Positions 7,615 to 17,581 are shown, counted from the stretch's first letter. The stretch: DNA of 64,000 nt from an uncultured Gemmatimonadales bacterium (GCA_947259405.1 CAMYLY010000004.1:411198-475197); one strand, 5' to 3'. Translations and numbers: made by a program. Notes: generated from the sequence alone by a model not told the origin.

Positions 7615-8595
7615 CGATCGGTGTGCGAGCCATCGCATGACAGGCGTAGCGCGCGGCCAAACCGCCAAGCTCCTCACGCTGCCGAGACGCGGGCCGTCCA
7701 CAGTCCTACGCAGTCCGTCTGGCCCCACAATCGACAGGGGGAAGCCGGTCTCCGGCGCGATCACGACCGATCCGTCTCCTGCCGTGGCGGCGCTCTGAGC
7801 CGGGCCCGATAACTCGATGGGGACCCTGGTGTTGCGGCGCAGGTCCCATGATTCGACGCTCCCTGAGGGCCGCATCACCAGCGCATGTTGCCTTGACGCT
7901 TCGACGACGACCTCACGGAACGCTCCACCAGCATCGATCGAATCCAGCGCGGTGAGCGTCACACGGTCGAGCAGGTAGACCAGCCCTTGCTGTCCGCAGG
8001 CGACAAAGACGATCGTTTGGTTCGCACTCAGGAAGAGGGTGGAAGGCGAACAGCTCCCCGGCAACTGCGCTCGCCGAAGGACCCGTTCGAGCTCTGTATC
8101 GAACTCTGTAACGGTGCCGCCACCGCAGGCGACAAAGACCTTCGTTCCAGGCTCGAAGAGCGCGATGGCGCGCGCGTCGTCATGGACACACACACTCGTG
8201 GAGTAGCGAGGTTGTAGGGGTGTCAAGGCAAAGACGCGGAGCTTGCTGCCGACAGCCACGTAGAGGGTTCGCGCTCGTGAATCGATCGTCACCGATGAGG
8301 TGCGACCCACCCCGAGTGGTGCCTCGTGACTCACAGCCGCGTTGTCTCGCCGGATCTCTCTCAGCGAAAGGACGTCCTGGCCTGTGACGGCGTAGAGTGT
8401 GAGACCGTCACGCCCCCAGGTCAGCGTGTGAACGTCGGTCAGCGGGACACTGGTGGTTCGGCGCGCGTTCACGATCCACAGGGAATCACCGTCTGCAATC
8501 GAATACCAGCTTGGTGCCGGCGCGCATGCCATCGCGCAGCAGCATCCGGCAACGAGAACGACCTTAGCTTGGGCGATCGTCTTCGAGAAAGACAA
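7573..8595 (-). CDS. Secreted beta-propeller-like lipoprotein
   Basis: A protein of up to 340 aa with a signal peptide ending in a lipobox-like AMAC and four cysteines close together. It is followed by repeated four-strand units (for example TLYAVTGQDVLSLREI, TLYVAVGSKLRVFAL, VFVACGGGTVTEFD, IVFVACGQQGLVYLLD) typical of WD40/YVTN-like propellers. The start is uncertain: the TTG at 8595 gives the full signal peptide but overlaps the response-regulator gene by 32 bp, so the two are probably co-transcribed. Function is unknown. Confidence 0.65.
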   Translation of the reverse strand: MSFSKTIAQAKVVLVAGCCCAMACAPAPSWYSIADGDSLWIVNARRTTSVPLTDVHTLTWGRDGLTLYAVTGQDVLSLREIRRDNAAVSHEAPLGVGRTSSVTIDSRARTLYVAVGSKLRVFALTPLQPRYSTSVCVHDDARAIALFEPGTKVFVACGGGTVTEFDTELERVLRRAQLPGSCSPSTLFLSANQTIVFVACGQQGLVYLLDRVTLTALDSIDAGGAFREVVVEASRQHALVMRPSGSVESWDLRRNTRVPIELSGPAQSAATAGDGSVVIAPETGFPLSIVGPDGLRRTVDGPRLGSVRSLAVWPRATPVMRWLAHRSSPPFESTQPRGRQ

Positions 8596-9640
8596 GAGAC
8601 TTGCGTTGGGCGACCGACTGGGTCACCGCCTGCATCACCGCCGGATCGATCACCCTTCCCTCAAGCACGCTCATTCGATCGACCGCTTCTTTGGGCTGTA
8701 GCTTCTCCTGATAGGGGCGGGTGGTCGTGAGCGCATCGTAGATCTCGCTCGCGCAAATGATGCGGCCTCCCACGGGAATATCCTCATGGGCGAGGCCATC
8801 CGGGTATCCGCTACCGTCCCAGTGCTCGTGATGAGACCGGACCAACGGGACGACACCGGAGAGATGTCGCAATGGCGAGAGAATGTCCGCACCAATCGTC
8901 ACGTGGCGTTTGATATGGGTGTATTCGTCGTCGCTGAGCTTGCCCTTTTTGTTGATGATGCTCTCGCGTATGCCGATCATCCCGATGTCGTGCAGCCGAC
9001 CGGACACACGAATGAGTTCGATATCGTCATCATCGAGTTGCATTTCCGCGGCGACCGTGGCACTGAACGCCGCCACGCGCGCGGAATGTCCCGCCAGATA
9101 GTGGTTCTTCGCTTCTAACGCGTTAACTAGCGCTTCTAGCGTTGCGACCGAAAGCTCTTTGAGTTTGGTCTGCTCGATTTCTAATTCGCGCGTCCGGCGA
9201 TGCACTTCCTCCTTGAGCCATTCTGACATCTCGCGTGTTTGGAGCATCGTGTCACGACGCTTGAGCGCGCGCCGGAGAGCACTCTCGAGATTGGCGAGTT
9301 CGATCGGCTTAGTCAGATAATCGATGGCGCCACGCTGCATGCAGATCGCGGCGCTGGTCGCATCACTCACCGCGGTAAGCATGAGAATGCCGAGGTCCGG
9401 ATTGACGCTCAGCGCTTCGGAGACGACATCGAGCCCGGTGATACCAGGCATTCGGATGTCGAGCAGCATCAACTCCGGATCGAACGACTCGATCTTCTCC
9501 AACGCTTCGCTCCCGGAAGCGGCGCTCTCGACCTTCCACCCGCGTTGCGTGAGCAGGCGCGACAAAGCGTTCCGGATGGAGCCTTCGTCGTCAACGACGA
9601 GTACTCTCACGACTCGATCAGGAGCTACCGATTCACTCAC
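8564..9640 (-). CDS. Response regulator with HD-GYP output domain
   Basis: A predicted cyclic-di-GMP phosphodiesterase controlled by phosphorylation. An N-terminal receiver has VVDDEG, the phosphoacceptor Asp in LMLLDIRMPG and Lys in YLTKPIEL. A coiled linker leads to an HD-GYP domain with the metal-binding GRLHDIGM, paired histidines in SHHEHWDGSGYPDGL, and the downstream YDALTTTRPY motif. GTG at 9640 is preferred to the TTG at 9682 because AGAGGAG lies upstream, giving 358 aa. It has no adjacent kinase. Cyclic-di-GMP turnover fits the nearby pilin gene, but that link is inference. Confidence 0.9.
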   Translation of the reverse strand: MSESVAPDRVVRVLVVDDEGSIRNALSRLLTQRGWKVESAASGSEALEKIESFDPELMLLDIRMPGITGLDVVSEALSVNPDLGILMLTAVSDATSAAICMQRGAIDYLTKPIELANLESALRRALKRRDTMLQTREMSEWLKEEVHRRTRELEIEQTKLKELSVATLEALVNALEAKNHYLAGHSARVAAFSATVAAEMQLDDDDIELIRVSGRLHDIGMIGIRESIINKKGKLSDDEYTHIKRHVTIGADILSPLRHLSGVVPLVRSHHEHWDGSGYPDGLAHEDIPVGGRIICASEIYDALTTTRPYQEKLQPKEAVDRMSVLEGRVIDPAVMQAVTQSVAQRKSLVFLEDDRPS

Positions 9641-9718
9641 AGCCTGAGACTCCTCTCTGTAGCTGGCCCAAGAATAACCCAAAACCGGTATCCGGCAACG
9701 ACGGCCGCACCCTACCCT

Positions 9719-10555
9719 TTAGGCAAATTCGGCCTGGACTCGATGTGGGATGATGCCGGCTGCGGCTCCTCTGTCGAGGAGGAGTTGGACTGCGCGGCGA
9801 CCTCGTTCTCCGTAATCCACCGTGTAGTCGTTGACGTACATCCCTACAAAACGATCGGCTTCTTCGACATCGAGGCCTCGAGCAAAGCGCATGGCGTGAT
9901 CGAGCGCTGCCTTCCGGTGTTCGAGTCCGTAGACAATCGAAGCGCGAAGGTCAGCTGAGACTACCGAGATCAATTCTTCTCCAAGGTCCCGCCGGATGGC
10001 ATTCCCGCCGAGTGGCAGGGGTAGGCCTGTTTCGTCGTGCCACCAGATACCCAAGTCGGTCCAGAGATGCAGCCCGGCCTCGTGATAGGTGAGCTGTCCT
10101 TCGTGGATCAGCAGTCCCGCGTCGACCTTGCCGCGTTGAACACTGTCTTCAATCTCGTCGAACGGAACGACGACTGCATCGAATTCGGGCTGAAACAGAC
10201 GCATCGCCAAAGCGGCCGTGGTCATCGTTCCCGGAATGGCCACCCGCTTTGCGCGCACGGCCTCGCGCGGATCCTCATTCGCTGGCGTCGATGCGACGAG
10301 GCACGGCCCGTAACGGTCTCCGATCGACGCACCATGTGACAGCAGGGCGTAGGACTCCGCGAGGTAGGCATAGGCGTGGATCGAAACGGCGGTCACGTCG
10401 AGCTCCTGCTTGAGCGCCCGCTGATTCAGTGTCTCGATGTCTTGGAGTTCATGCACGTACGTCCGATTGCCGGTGTCGATCTTTCCAGCGGCGAGAGCGT
10501 AGAACATGAATGCGTCGTCAGAGTCGGGACTGTGAGCCAGCCGAATGGTGGGCAC
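9719..10555 (-). CDS. mqnD: 1,4-dihydroxy-6-naphthoate synthase, menaquinone futalosine pathway
   Basis: MqnD converts cyclic dehypoxanthine futalosine to 1,4-dihydroxy-6-naphthoate in the alternative menaquinone pathway. The 278-aa protein has a periplasmic-binding-protein-like fold with family hallmarks: [18 protein letters not shown] at the N-terminus, [14 protein letters not shown] near 36, [13 protein letters not shown] near 147 and [16 protein letters not shown] near 178. The start is GTG, overlapping the TAG of the zinc-ribbon gene by one base. No other mqn gene is in the window. It indicates that this organism makes menaquinone, consistent with low-oxygen respiration. Confidence 0.93.
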   Translation of the reverse strand: MPTIRLAHSPDSDDAFMFYALAAGKIDTGNRTYVHELQDIETLNQRALKQELDVTAVSIHAYAYLAESYALLSHGASIGDRYGPCLVASTPANEDPREAVRAKRVAIPGTMTTAALAMRLFQPEFDAVVVPFDEIEDSVQRGKVDAGLLIHEGQLTYHEAGLHLWTDLGIWWHDETGLPLPLGGNAIRRDLGEELISVVSADLRASIVYGLEHRKAALDHAMRFARGLDVEEADRFVGMYVNDYTVDYGERGRRAVQLLLDRGAAAGIIPHRVQAEFA

Positions 10556-11313
10556 TATGGCGTTCCGCCCCCAACCGTGGCCCGTGCCTCTTCCAAGAAA
10601 GCGGCGATGGTCCGCGCGTGCGCGTTGTACTCCGGGCGTTCCGCGGCCATCTCCGCGTCGTACTGCTCCAAGAACGACCGGTACGTGTCGTTGACTGCGG
10701 CGTCTTCGCCTTGCGCCTGGTACGCGCCGGCCCGGAGCATGTAGGCAAAGAGGTGTCCGGTCGTTTCCGCCTCGAGCGAATCGGCCTGGGCGAGCGCGCC
10801 ACCGTCATCACCCGTGATGGCCTGAATCAACCCGATGTGGTAGCGAGCGTCAGCGTCCAGCGACCCGAGCGATTCGTATGCCTGAATGGCCATCGGTGTG
10901 AAGAACGTGACCTGGTCGGCGTTCCCCGCCTCATGTTCGCGCATGATGCGATCGAAGAGCCGGTCCGCCTGCTCTCGAGGTGTCATCGACGTGAGGTCCG
11001 TTGCGCCCACAGGTCCGCCACTGGGCGGAGCCGCGGCCGTTCCCTGTGGCGGCGCGTTCACTCGGCCGGCGAAAAATCCGATCGCGGCAAACACCAACGA
11101 GGCAACGAGGATCCCTGTTATCCATGGCCAGAGCGGCGTCTGAGCTGGCCGGCCCGCCGCCAGGGGAGTGCCGCACAGATGGCAGAACTGCGCACCCGCG
11201 CTCAACGGAGCGCCGCACGATGAGCAAGATGCGGACGTCAGGGGTGCCGCACAATTGCTGCAGAAGCGGCCGGAAGCAGGTTGGCCACATTGGGGGCATT
11301 GGGTGGCTGTCAT
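10555..11313 (-). CDS. Double zinc-ribbon membrane protein with helical-repeat periplasmic domain
   Basis: A 252-aa protein. Residues 1-55 hold four CxxC pairs (CPQCG, CSNCA, CSSCG, CHLCG), two treble-clef zinc ribbons. One transmembrane segment follows (about 66-86, [19 protein letters not shown]), then a Pro/Gly-rich linker and a helical TPR-like domain. Cytoplasmic ribbons with an external repeat domain suggest an assembly or sensing role, but the function is not known. Its stop overlaps the mqnD start by one base, so the two genes are co-translated. Confidence 0.78.
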   Translation of the reverse strand: MTATQCPQCGQPASGRFCSNCAAPLTSASCSSCGAPLSAGAQFCHLCGTPLAAGRPAQTPLWPWITGILVASLVFAAIGFFAGRVNAPPQGTAAAPPSGGPVGATDLTSMTPREQADRLFDRIMREHEAGNADQVTFFTPMAIQAYESLGSLDADARYHIGLIQAITGDDGGALAQADSLEAETTGHLFAYMLRAGAYQAQGEDAAVNDTYRSFLEQYDAEMAAERPEYNAHARTIAAFLEEARATVGGGTP

Positions 11314-11408
11314 TCTCGCTGTGGGTCCATTGAAACGGAGAGGGAGAATAATAATACCGGGATTCGTTCGCTGGCGGTGCCCATCCCGGCTTATTACTGT
11401 AGCCTGAT

Positions 11409-11717
11409 ATGTCCACAGGATCGCAAAGGCATTCCGGATCGGCGCATTTCAATCCGCCGCTCCATCAGATTAAGGCTCGCCCAATGGGCGAGCTGGTCCG
11501 CGGCGACAGTCGTTGGGACGTCGTGTTGGAAAGCGTGCTCGATCCGAGCGTGAATGGCGTCCGTGGACGCATCCACTTTGTTTCCGGGACCATTCACCGC
11601 CTGACGACCTGGATCTTCCTTGAGTGGAGCGACAGCGATGTTGAGGCTCGATTCAACGAGTTCGCTTCAGATTCGCAAATGCTCTGGAACCTGCTTGGCT
11701 CACTCGAAGAACGCTAA
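11409..11717 (+). CDS. Hypothetical protein, 102 aa
   Basis: A small soluble protein without signal peptide or membrane segment. It contains alternating strands (RWDVVLESVLDP, VRGRIHFVSGTIHRLTTWIFLEWSD) and a C-terminal amphipathic helix. It lies 30 bp upstream of the Omp85-like gene on the same strand and may be co-transcribed with it. No family recognised. Confidence 0.6.
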   Translation: MSTGSQRHSGSAHFNPPLHQIKARPMGELVRGDSRWDVVLESVLDPSVNGVRGRIHFVSGTIHRLTTWIFLEWSDSDVEARFNEFASDSQMLWNLLGSLEER

Positions 11718-11747
11718 CGGCCTGCCTCCACCCAACGACGTTCGCTG

Positions 11748-13328
11748 ATGACGGTACCACGCTTGGAAGCGCGGCCGACGTTACGATTGCTGTGCGCATG
11801 GATGTTGGTGTTCCCCGTCGAGGCTCACGCGCAGGACCTTCCGCCGATCATTCGGTCGGTGCGCATCGAGACACACAACATCTTCGACTCTACTCAGTCA
11901 CGGGCGAACTTCTTGTTTCGCGCCGCGAATGCGATTCATGCGACAACGCGCACGTCGGTCATCGGCAGCGAATTGCTGTTCCACGAAGGAGAACATCTGG
12001 ATTCAGCCCTCTTGGCCGAGACCATGCGGAACCTACGGGCGAGACGCTTGTTCCGGGATGTTGCGATCACTGTTAGTCCGGATGGTGACTCGGTCGATAT
12101 CGATGTCGTGACGTACGATGGCTGGACCACGGAACTCGTCCTCAATGCCCGGGTCACGGACGGACAGTTTACGTGGGCGCTTGGTGGTCAGGAGCGCAAT
12201 TTTCTCGGGCTGGGGGCTCGGGTGGGTCTGGTGTATCGCAAAGAGGTCGACCGCAGTGCATGGACGGTGCGCGCTGGGCACGACAGGATTGGCGGCACGC
12301 GGTTTGGCGTCGACGGTCTTTATGACAACCTGAGCGACGGAACGGTTGGGCAATGGCAGGTTGGCGTGCCGTTCCGATCACTCTCGGACCGAACAGGTAT
12401 CCAGTTCTTCGGAGAGGTGGCCGACCAACGGGTCCTCCAGTACATCGACGGGCAAATTGGCGAGACGTTTCAACGCCGAGCCTTTATCCAGTCCGCCCGA
12501 GCCGCGTACGCTCCTGCGGTGGGTCCCGGCGGATACTTTCGCGTCGGGCTGGTAGGACAGATCAAGCGTGAGGAGTTCATACGCGTTGTCGATACAGGGC
12601 TTTCGGTGCCGGACACGGTGGTTGGAGCGTTCGGTGGATTTGCGGAAATCAAGTTGGCACAGTTCAAGGTCGTCACGCACTACAACGGATTCGCACGCGA
12701 CGTTGACCTCGACTTGAGTCACCAGGTCACGATCCAAGCGATGGTGGCACCGAAGGGATTAGGGTACGACCGGCTGGGCATTGGACCGGCGCTGACCCTC
12801 CAGGCCGGTTTCGACGGGGGCCGCGTGTTTGGGTCGGTGTTGGCACGGGCAAGTGGCCTTTTCAATGGGGCCGGACTCGATACCGGGCAAGTGTTCGGTG
12901 CGCTCACGGTGGCCGGCCAGTTCTTCCCGAGACACGCAACCGTGTTTCATATCGAGGGCGGTTCACGAATCGGCACGCCACCGGGTCAAGAGTTCGATTT
13001 GGGGCACGGTCTCGGTCCTAGGGCGTTTCGCGCCCACTCCTTCACGGGTGACCACGCGTTCTGGTGGTCGATCGAGCATCGGGCGTTCCTGGTCGACGAG
13101 ATCTGGGGATTGTTTGGGATGGGGCTCGCCGGATTCCTCGACTACGGCGGCGCGTGGTTCTCTGGTCAAGCGCGGAGAACCGGGGGAGATGTGGGTCTAG
13201 GAATTCGCTTGGGGCCCACGCGCTCGACTGGTGCCAGCGTAGGTCGAATCGACGTGGCATACCGCTTCGGCCAAGGCTTTTCCGGCAAGCGGTGGGCTGT
13301 CAGCTTCGGGCGCGGATTCGCGTTCTGA
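11748..13328 (+). CDS. Omp85/BamA-like outer-membrane protein
   Basis: A 526-aa protein with a Sec signal peptide ending AHA-QD near residue 29. One or two POTRA-like domains follow (IIRSVRIETHNIFD to about 130, with a LRARRLFRDVAITV helix-strand motif). The rest is a long run of amphipathic strands and ends in aromatic Phe, a typical outer-membrane insertion signal. LGPRAFRAHSFTGDHAFWWSIEHRAFL near 430 resembles the lid-motif region of Omp85 proteins. It is much shorter than BamA, so it is a small-POTRA member (patatin-free, TamA- or BamL-like) of unknown substrate. It stops directly against the end of the convergent RCC1 gene. Confidence 0.78.
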   Translation: MTVPRLEARPTLRLLCAWMLVFPVEAHAQDLPPIIRSVRIETHNIFDSTQSRANFLFRAANAIHATTRTSVIGSELLFHEGEHLDSALLAETMRNLRARRLFRDVAITVSPDGDSVDIDVVTYDGWTTELVLNARVTDGQFTWALGGQERNFLGLGARVGLVYRKEVDRSAWTVRAGHDRIGGTRFGVDGLYDNLSDGTVGQWQVGVPFRSLSDRTGIQFFGEVADQRVLQYIDGQIGETFQRRAFIQSARAAYAPAVGPGGYFRVGLVGQIKREEFIRVVDTGLSVPDTVVGAFGGFAEIKLAQFKVVTHYNGFARDVDLDLSHQVTIQAMVAPKGLGYDRLGIGPALTLQAGFDGGRVFGSVLARASGLFNGAGLDTGQVFGALTVAGQFFPRHATVFHIEGGSRIGTPPGQEFDLGHGLGPRAFRAHSFTGDHAFWWSIEHRAFLVDEIWGLFGMGLAGFLDYGGAWFSGQARRTGGDVGLGIRLGPTRSTGASVGRIDVAYRFGQGFSGKRWAVSFGRGFAF

Positions 13329-14729
13329 CTACTGGCCGGCGACCATCGCGGGAAGCAGGCGATCGCGACCGGTTCCCACACCTAGCTGGCCCGTGATGTT
13401 CCAACCCCAGCAGTAGGCGTCGCCCGTGGTCGACATGCCGCACGTATGTGTCGCACCGGCGGACACGCTCACGAAACGGACGGGAGTGCCCGCCGGGACG
13501 GGCGAGGTGGAGTTGTCTCGGGTGCCGGTGCCAAGTTCTCCCTCGATGTTGCGTCCCCAGCAGAACATCTCGCCGATTGTGGTGAGCCCGCACGAATGAG
13601 TGCCGCCCACGCTGATCGCAGTGAACACATGTCCCCCGAGCACCCGGACCGGATACCGCTTCAGACTTTCGGTCCCGTCGCCCAGTTGTCCGTCCTGACT
13701 TGCACCCCAACAAAACGCGCTGCCGTTCACTGTGATTGCGCATGTGTGATCGTCCGCTGCCGCGATTGACTCGAACGAGTGGCCACCGGACACCAGGACC
13801 GGTGTGTCAGATGACTGTGAGGTACTGTCGCCCAACGTTCCGGCTACGTTGATGCCCCAGCAATAGGCATCGCCGCCAACGACCACACCGCAGGTGTGTT
13901 GGAATCCCGCGATAATATGCTCGAACGTGATGTTATCGATCCGTCGGGGCTGCAACTCACATGGCTCCGGGCCACAGACCGTCGCCGGTGGTCCTACTCC
14001 GAGTTGACCCCATCCACCGCCACCCCAGCAATAGGCTTCGCCGGCTGCCGTCAATGCGCACGCATGGTGGTCGCCGGTCGTGATCGACTCGAACGCGAGT
14101 GTTCCGGTCACGGGAACGGCAGACGCATGCGGCTGGCCCGCCGATCCGATCCCCAATTGCCCGCGGGAGTTCGATCCCCAGCAGTATGCGCTGCCTCCAG
14201 TGTCCAGTGCGCACGAAAAATTACCACCGGCGGACGCGTCACGTGCCTGGGTAGTCATGCCGGTGACGAGGGCGGGGGTCCGGTTCGCGAACAACGTGCC
14301 GGTGCCGAGTTTGCCGCTCGCATTGGACCCCCAGCAGGCGAGGCGGCCCAGCGCCGTGGTGCCACAAGTATGGAAGGCTCCCGATTCAATGGACTTCAGA
14401 TCTGCAGTTACGGAGATCTGGGCCTCGGCGCTCTGCCCATCGAGTTCCACTGCTATGGTTGTCGCGCCCGCTCCAACGGCCGCCACGACCCCTGTGCGCT
14501 GTCCGACCAAGGCGATCGCGGGTCCGTTGGTGGACCATCGGAAGTCGGGATCCACCACGACCTGGCCGTTCGCGTCGATGGCCGTGGCGGTGAGTGCCGT
14601 GGTGTTGCCAAGCGCGAGGACGAGACTCGTCTCGGACAGTGTGACGGATTGCACGTCAACGTCTGTTGGAAGATCGCTGCACGCGGTGGTTGCGAGAGCC
14701 ACAACCGCCAGCCGAGTGGCAGGCATCAT
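13329..14729 (-). CDS. RCC1-repeat lipoprotein with Ig-like domain
   Basis: A 466-aa surface or periplasmic protein. It starts MMPATRLAVVALATTACSD, a lipoprotein signal with lipobox TTAC. A bacterial Ig-like (BIG2) domain spans about 25-110. Six to seven RCC1 repeats follow, each with the pattern HTCGxxxxGxxxCWGxNxxGQLGxGT, forming a beta-propeller. The ATG at 14727-14729 overlaps the TGA of the upstream RCC1 gene by one base and gives the lipoprotein signal. The longer frame reads antisense-like residues and is rejected. Ligand and function are unknown. Confidence 0.85.
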   Translation of the reverse strand: MMPATRLAVVALATTACSDLPTDVDVQSVTLSETSLVLALGNTTALTATAIDANGQVVVDPDFRWSTNGPAIALVGQRTGVVAAVGAGATTIAVELDGQSAEAQISVTADLKSIESGAFHTCGTTALGRLACWGSNASGKLGTGTLFANRTPALVTGMTTQARDASAGGNFSCALDTGGSAYCWGSNSRGQLGIGSAGQPHASAVPVTGTLAFESITTGDHHACALTAAGEAYCWGGGGWGQLGVGPPATVCGPEPCELQPRRIDNITFEHIIAGFQHTCGVVVGGDAYCWGINVAGTLGDSTSQSSDTPVLVSGGHSFESIAAADDHTCAITVNGSAFCWGASQDGQLGDGTESLKRYPVRVLGGHVFTAISVGGTHSCGLTTIGEMFCWGRNIEGELGTGTRDNSTSPVPAGTPVRFVSVSAGATHTCGMSTTGDAYCWGWNITGQLGVGTGRDRLLPAMVAGQ

Positions 14730-15961
14730 CAGCCTTGCTCGCGGAGGCTCAAGATGAACTGCGGCTCGACAAACCGGAACCCACCACTGCCATTCCCAAG
14801 CTGGCCCCTGAAGTTGTCGCCCCAACAAAACACATCCGCATCGGCCGAGACGCCACACGTATGGCCCTCGCCCGCACTGATCGACTGCAGTCTGTTACTA
14901 CCCAATACCTGCTGCGGCACGGGTACGTTGAAGACTTCGCCGTTTCCAAGCTGGCCGCGTCGGTTGTTCCCCCAGCAGTGTGCGGTGCCGTCGGGAGTCA
15001 GGGCGCAGGTGTGTTTCCCGCCAGCCGAGATTGCCGCAAAGGTACGCGTGGTTTCGACGGCCAAGGGTGAGGTGGAACACTTGGCACCAGTCACGGCGCA
15101 TTCCTGCGTTTCCAGGCCAGCGCCCAGTTGCCCGTCGTCGTCACGCCCCCAACAAAACGCAGTACCGTCGTCGAGAAGTCCGCAGGTATGGTTTCCGCCA
15201 GCGTCCAGCGCCTTGAACCGTAGCCCGCCCTGGACGAGCACAGGCAATGGACTTGAAACCAACGTGCCGTTGCCGAGTTGTCCGTCCGCATTACTGCCCC
15301 AACAGTAGCCAACGCTGTCCGTCGTCAACGCGCAGGTATGGGTGGCGCCTGTCGTCACGGTCGATACGGCGAAGGCGGCTTCGACAAGCTGGGGAGTTGC
15401 GGCACAGGTACCTCCGCAGTCCGGTGCGAGACCGCGGAGCCCCAATTGTCCGGTTTGGTTTGATCCCCAACAGTAGGCGGCCATCGCGTCGCTCACACCG
15501 CAGGTGTGCGTACCGCCTCCACTCACGATCAACCACCGAATGTTGCCGGTGACCAGGAGCGGTTCGGCGCTTGCTCCCGGCATACCGGTGCCGAGGATGC
15601 CGCCGCCATTACTTCCCCAACAGTAAGCGTCCCCGTCTTCCGTCAACCCGCACGAATGGCCAAACCCCAGCGAGATCTGCTCGAAAAGCAGTCCGCCCAC
15701 AATGACGCCGGGGAACTCTGGGTTGCCAAACCTCCCAGATCCGACCTGACCGTCGGTGTTCACGCCCCAGCAGGAGGCTTCGCGTTCCGACGGGAGCACG
15801 CAGGCGTGGTATGCGCCGAGTGATATCATCACCGAGGGATTGACCGCGATGGAACTCAGCCCATCGCCACAGGCAAGGGTGACGGCAAGCGATGATGCCA
15901 ATGCAAGCTTGGGCCGGAGGAGAGGTCGAGGTATGGGGCGCCCGCTGGAGGAGGTTACCAA
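14729..15961 (-). CDS. RCC1-repeat lipoprotein
   Basis: A 410-aa paralogue of the next gene. A signal sequence with lipobox TLAC near residue 31 is followed by seven RCC1 repeats (HACVLPSEREASCWG, HSCGLTEDGDAYCWGSN, HTCALTPDGTAHCWGNN), which close a full propeller. It lacks the Ig-like domain. The start is TTG at 15961; no better start preserves the signal peptide. Each repeat carries two cysteines that could pair after export. The pair looks like a duplication within one operon. Confidence 0.83.
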   Translation of the reverse strand: MVTSSSGRPIPRPLLRPKLALASSLAVTLACGDGLSSIAVNPSVMISLGAYHACVLPSEREASCWGVNTDGQVGSGRFGNPEFPGVIVGGLLFEQISLGFGHSCGLTEDGDAYCWGSNGGGILGTGMPGASAEPLLVTGNIRWLIVSGGGTHTCGVSDAMAAYCWGSNQTGQLGLRGLAPDCGGTCAATPQLVEAAFAVSTVTTGATHTCALTTDSVGYCWGSNADGQLGNGTLVSSPLPVLVQGGLRFKALDAGGNHTCGLLDDGTAFCWGRDDDGQLGAGLETQECAVTGAKCSTSPLAVETTRTFAAISAGGKHTCALTPDGTAHCWGNNRRGQLGNGEVFNVPVPQQVLGSNRLQSISAGEGHTCGVSADADVFCWGDNFRGQLGNGSGGFRFVEPQFILSLREQG

Positions 15962-15964
15962 GTA

Positions 15965-16294
15965 CTACCAGGCCAACCGGACCGCGGTTCCGGATGCGCT
16001 GACCATGAGCATGTTGCCGCCACGGCCGACCTGAATGGTCTCATAGTCCAGGTCGACGCCGATCACGCCGTTCGCACCAAGTGATTCGGCTTCCATGACC
16101 ATCTCGTCAAAAGCGGTATCACGTGCCTTTCGCAGCTCTTCTTCGTAGGCGGCCGAACGCCCGCCGACAATGTCCGTGATACCGGCAAAGAAATCTCGAA
16201 ACAGATTTGCTCCGAGAATCGCCTCGCCCGTGACCACGCCCAGGTACTCCGCCACCTCAGCGCCGTCGATGTTCGGTGTCGTCGTTATGACCAT
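15965..16294 (-). CDS. YbjQ/UPF0145 family protein
   Basis: A 109-aa member of the YbjQ family, small pentameric beta-rich proteins of unclear, possibly metal-binding, function. It has the signature [20 protein letters not shown], then [27 protein letters not shown] and a C-terminal ASGTAV. The ATG at 16294 is chosen because AAGGAGC lies 6 bp upstream and the family begins with this segment; the longer frame overlaps the Nudix gene. Confidence 0.9.
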   Translation of the reverse strand: MVITTTPNIDGAEVAEYLGVVTGEAILGANLFRDFFAGITDIVGGRSAAYEEELRKARDTAFDEMVMEAESLGANGVIGVDLDYETIQVGRGGNMLMVSASGTAVRLAW

Positions 16295-16358
16295 AGTACG
16301 GCTCCTTGCGACAGGACGTTGAATCTCGCTTGCGGATGGGCCAAGCGGAATGTTTGGA

Positions 16359-16937
16359 CTAAAGCGAGTAAATCGCGACGGCCCTGCGCACGCTCGCAAC
16401 GAGCTGTGACTCGACCATGTGGGTGGCCAGCTTGTCGATGGCGCACCACATCCACGTCGAATCGCCCACCGTCACGTGATCGCGGTGCTCGGCGCGAAAG
16501 CTGAAGGTTAGGTCGTGGTGTCGATGTGGTGGTTCGTTCTTGAACTTTGGGATTTGGTGCACGTCAACGCGTACGAGCTTGGTTCGTTCGTCAGGTTTGA
16601 GCGATACTCCCGTTTCTTCCGTCACCTCTCGACACGCTGCGCCCTCGAGTGATTCATCCGTGGGTTCGATGTGGCCGCCCGGCTGGATCCATCGACCGAC
16701 CCGGTCGTGATTGACGAGAATCACTGCCTCGAGGTCCGGCGATACTACGATCGCACTGGACGTGATGTGGCCGGGATCGTAATCCGAGCGACAAAAAGGG
16801 TTCGACTTACCCACGAGGAGTTCCCTCGTCATCGTGAGGCTCTCGATGTCGGACGGCTGGCTGCCAGCCTCGAACTCATCCAGCAGGACCCTCACATGAT
16901 CGATGTCGATCACGGTGACTCCGTTGGGTCGATGCAC
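16359..16937 (-). CDS. Nudix hydrolase
   Basis: A 192-aa pyrophosphohydrolase of unknown substrate. The complete Nudix box is present near residues 88-110: [22 protein letters not shown] with TG and V after it, containing the REVTEE metal site. An N-terminal extension of about 55 residues precedes the catalytic domain. The start at 16937 (GTG) overlaps the SRAP gene by 28 bp; a GTG at 16919 is an alternative. Co-expression with an abasic-site protection protein could mean nucleotide-pool or DNA-damage defence, which is inference. Confidence 0.88.
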   Translation of the reverse strand: MHRPNGVTVIDIDHVRVLLDEFEAGSQPSDIESLTMTRELLVGKSNPFCRSDYDPGHITSSAIVVSPDLEAVILVNHDRVGRWIQPGGHIEPTDESLEGAACREVTEETGVSLKPDERTKLVRVDVHQIPKFKNEPPHRHHDLTFSFRAEHRDHVTVGDSTWMWCAIDKLATHMVESQLVASVRRAVAIYSL

Positions 16938-17581
16938 GCTTCGCCCTCGTTTTCGACCTTGTTCACATAGGTCGATACGGCATAGAAGGTTGTCAGGGTG
17001 GAGGCTGCAGGATGCAGGAGGCGTCGCAGTCTATCTGAGTCGTCTACGTCGGGGTCGAGCCACGCTTCAATCTCGGTTGGCGAGAGGATCGCTGGCATCC
17101 GATCGTGCAGGTCCACCAACGCGTCGTTTGCGTCAACGGTGATGATCGTGAACGTTTCGATTGGCCCTTCCGTGTGGCTGAACCATTGGTCCCATAAGCC
17201 GGCCAGGGCGAAATGGCGGGTCGCTGCGGGATGAATATAGTACGGCTGCTTGATCGATCCTGCCTTCTTCCATTCATAGAATCCGCTGACGGGAATTACA
17301 CAACGTCGTTGCCGAAACGATTCCTTGAATGCTGGCTTATCGGCAACGGACTCGGCGCGAGCATTGATGGTGCGCATCGCAATCTTCGGATCGTCTGCCC
17401 ACGAAGGGATGAGACCCCATCGTAATGGCGCTATGGAGCGGCCGCGTTTTCCATGTCGAATGACCAACGCGTCATGGGTCGGGGCCACGTTGTACCGGGC
17501 ATCCCACGACGGAAGGTCCAGGAGCTTGAACACCTCGCGGTCGAGTTGCTCGATGTCGGCCTGGGTGAATCTGCCGCACAC
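16910..17581 (-). CDS. SRAP/HMCES-family abasic-site DNA-protein crosslink protein
   Basis: SRAP proteins (YedK, HMCES) bind abasic sites in single-stranded DNA through a thiazolidine link to Cys2. The 223-aa protein begins MCGRF, so Cys2 becomes N-terminal after Met removal. Other family motifs are ARYNVAPT, PLRWGLIPSW, INARAESV (Asn and Arg contact DNA), RRCVIPVSGFYEW (the conserved Glu) and HDRMPAIL (the conserved His). The start is GTG. It overlaps the downstream Nudix gene. Confidence 0.96.
   Translation of the reverse strand: MCGRFTQADIEQLDREVFKLLDLPSWDARYNVAPTHDALVIRHGKRGRSIAPLRWGLIPSWADDPKIAMRTINARAESVADKPAFKESFRQRRCVIPVSGFYEWKKAGSIKQPYYIHPAATRHFALAGLWDQWFSHTEGPIETFTIITVDANDALVDLHDRMPAILSPTEIEAWLDPDVDDSDRLRRLLHPAASTLTTFYAVSTYVNKVENEGEACIDPTESP

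Noticed and set aside
13329-15961. Repeated DNA segments that might be a tandem-repeat or CRISPR-like array
   Set aside because: The periodicity is that of degenerate RCC1 protein repeats; there are no identical DNA repeats with unique spacers.
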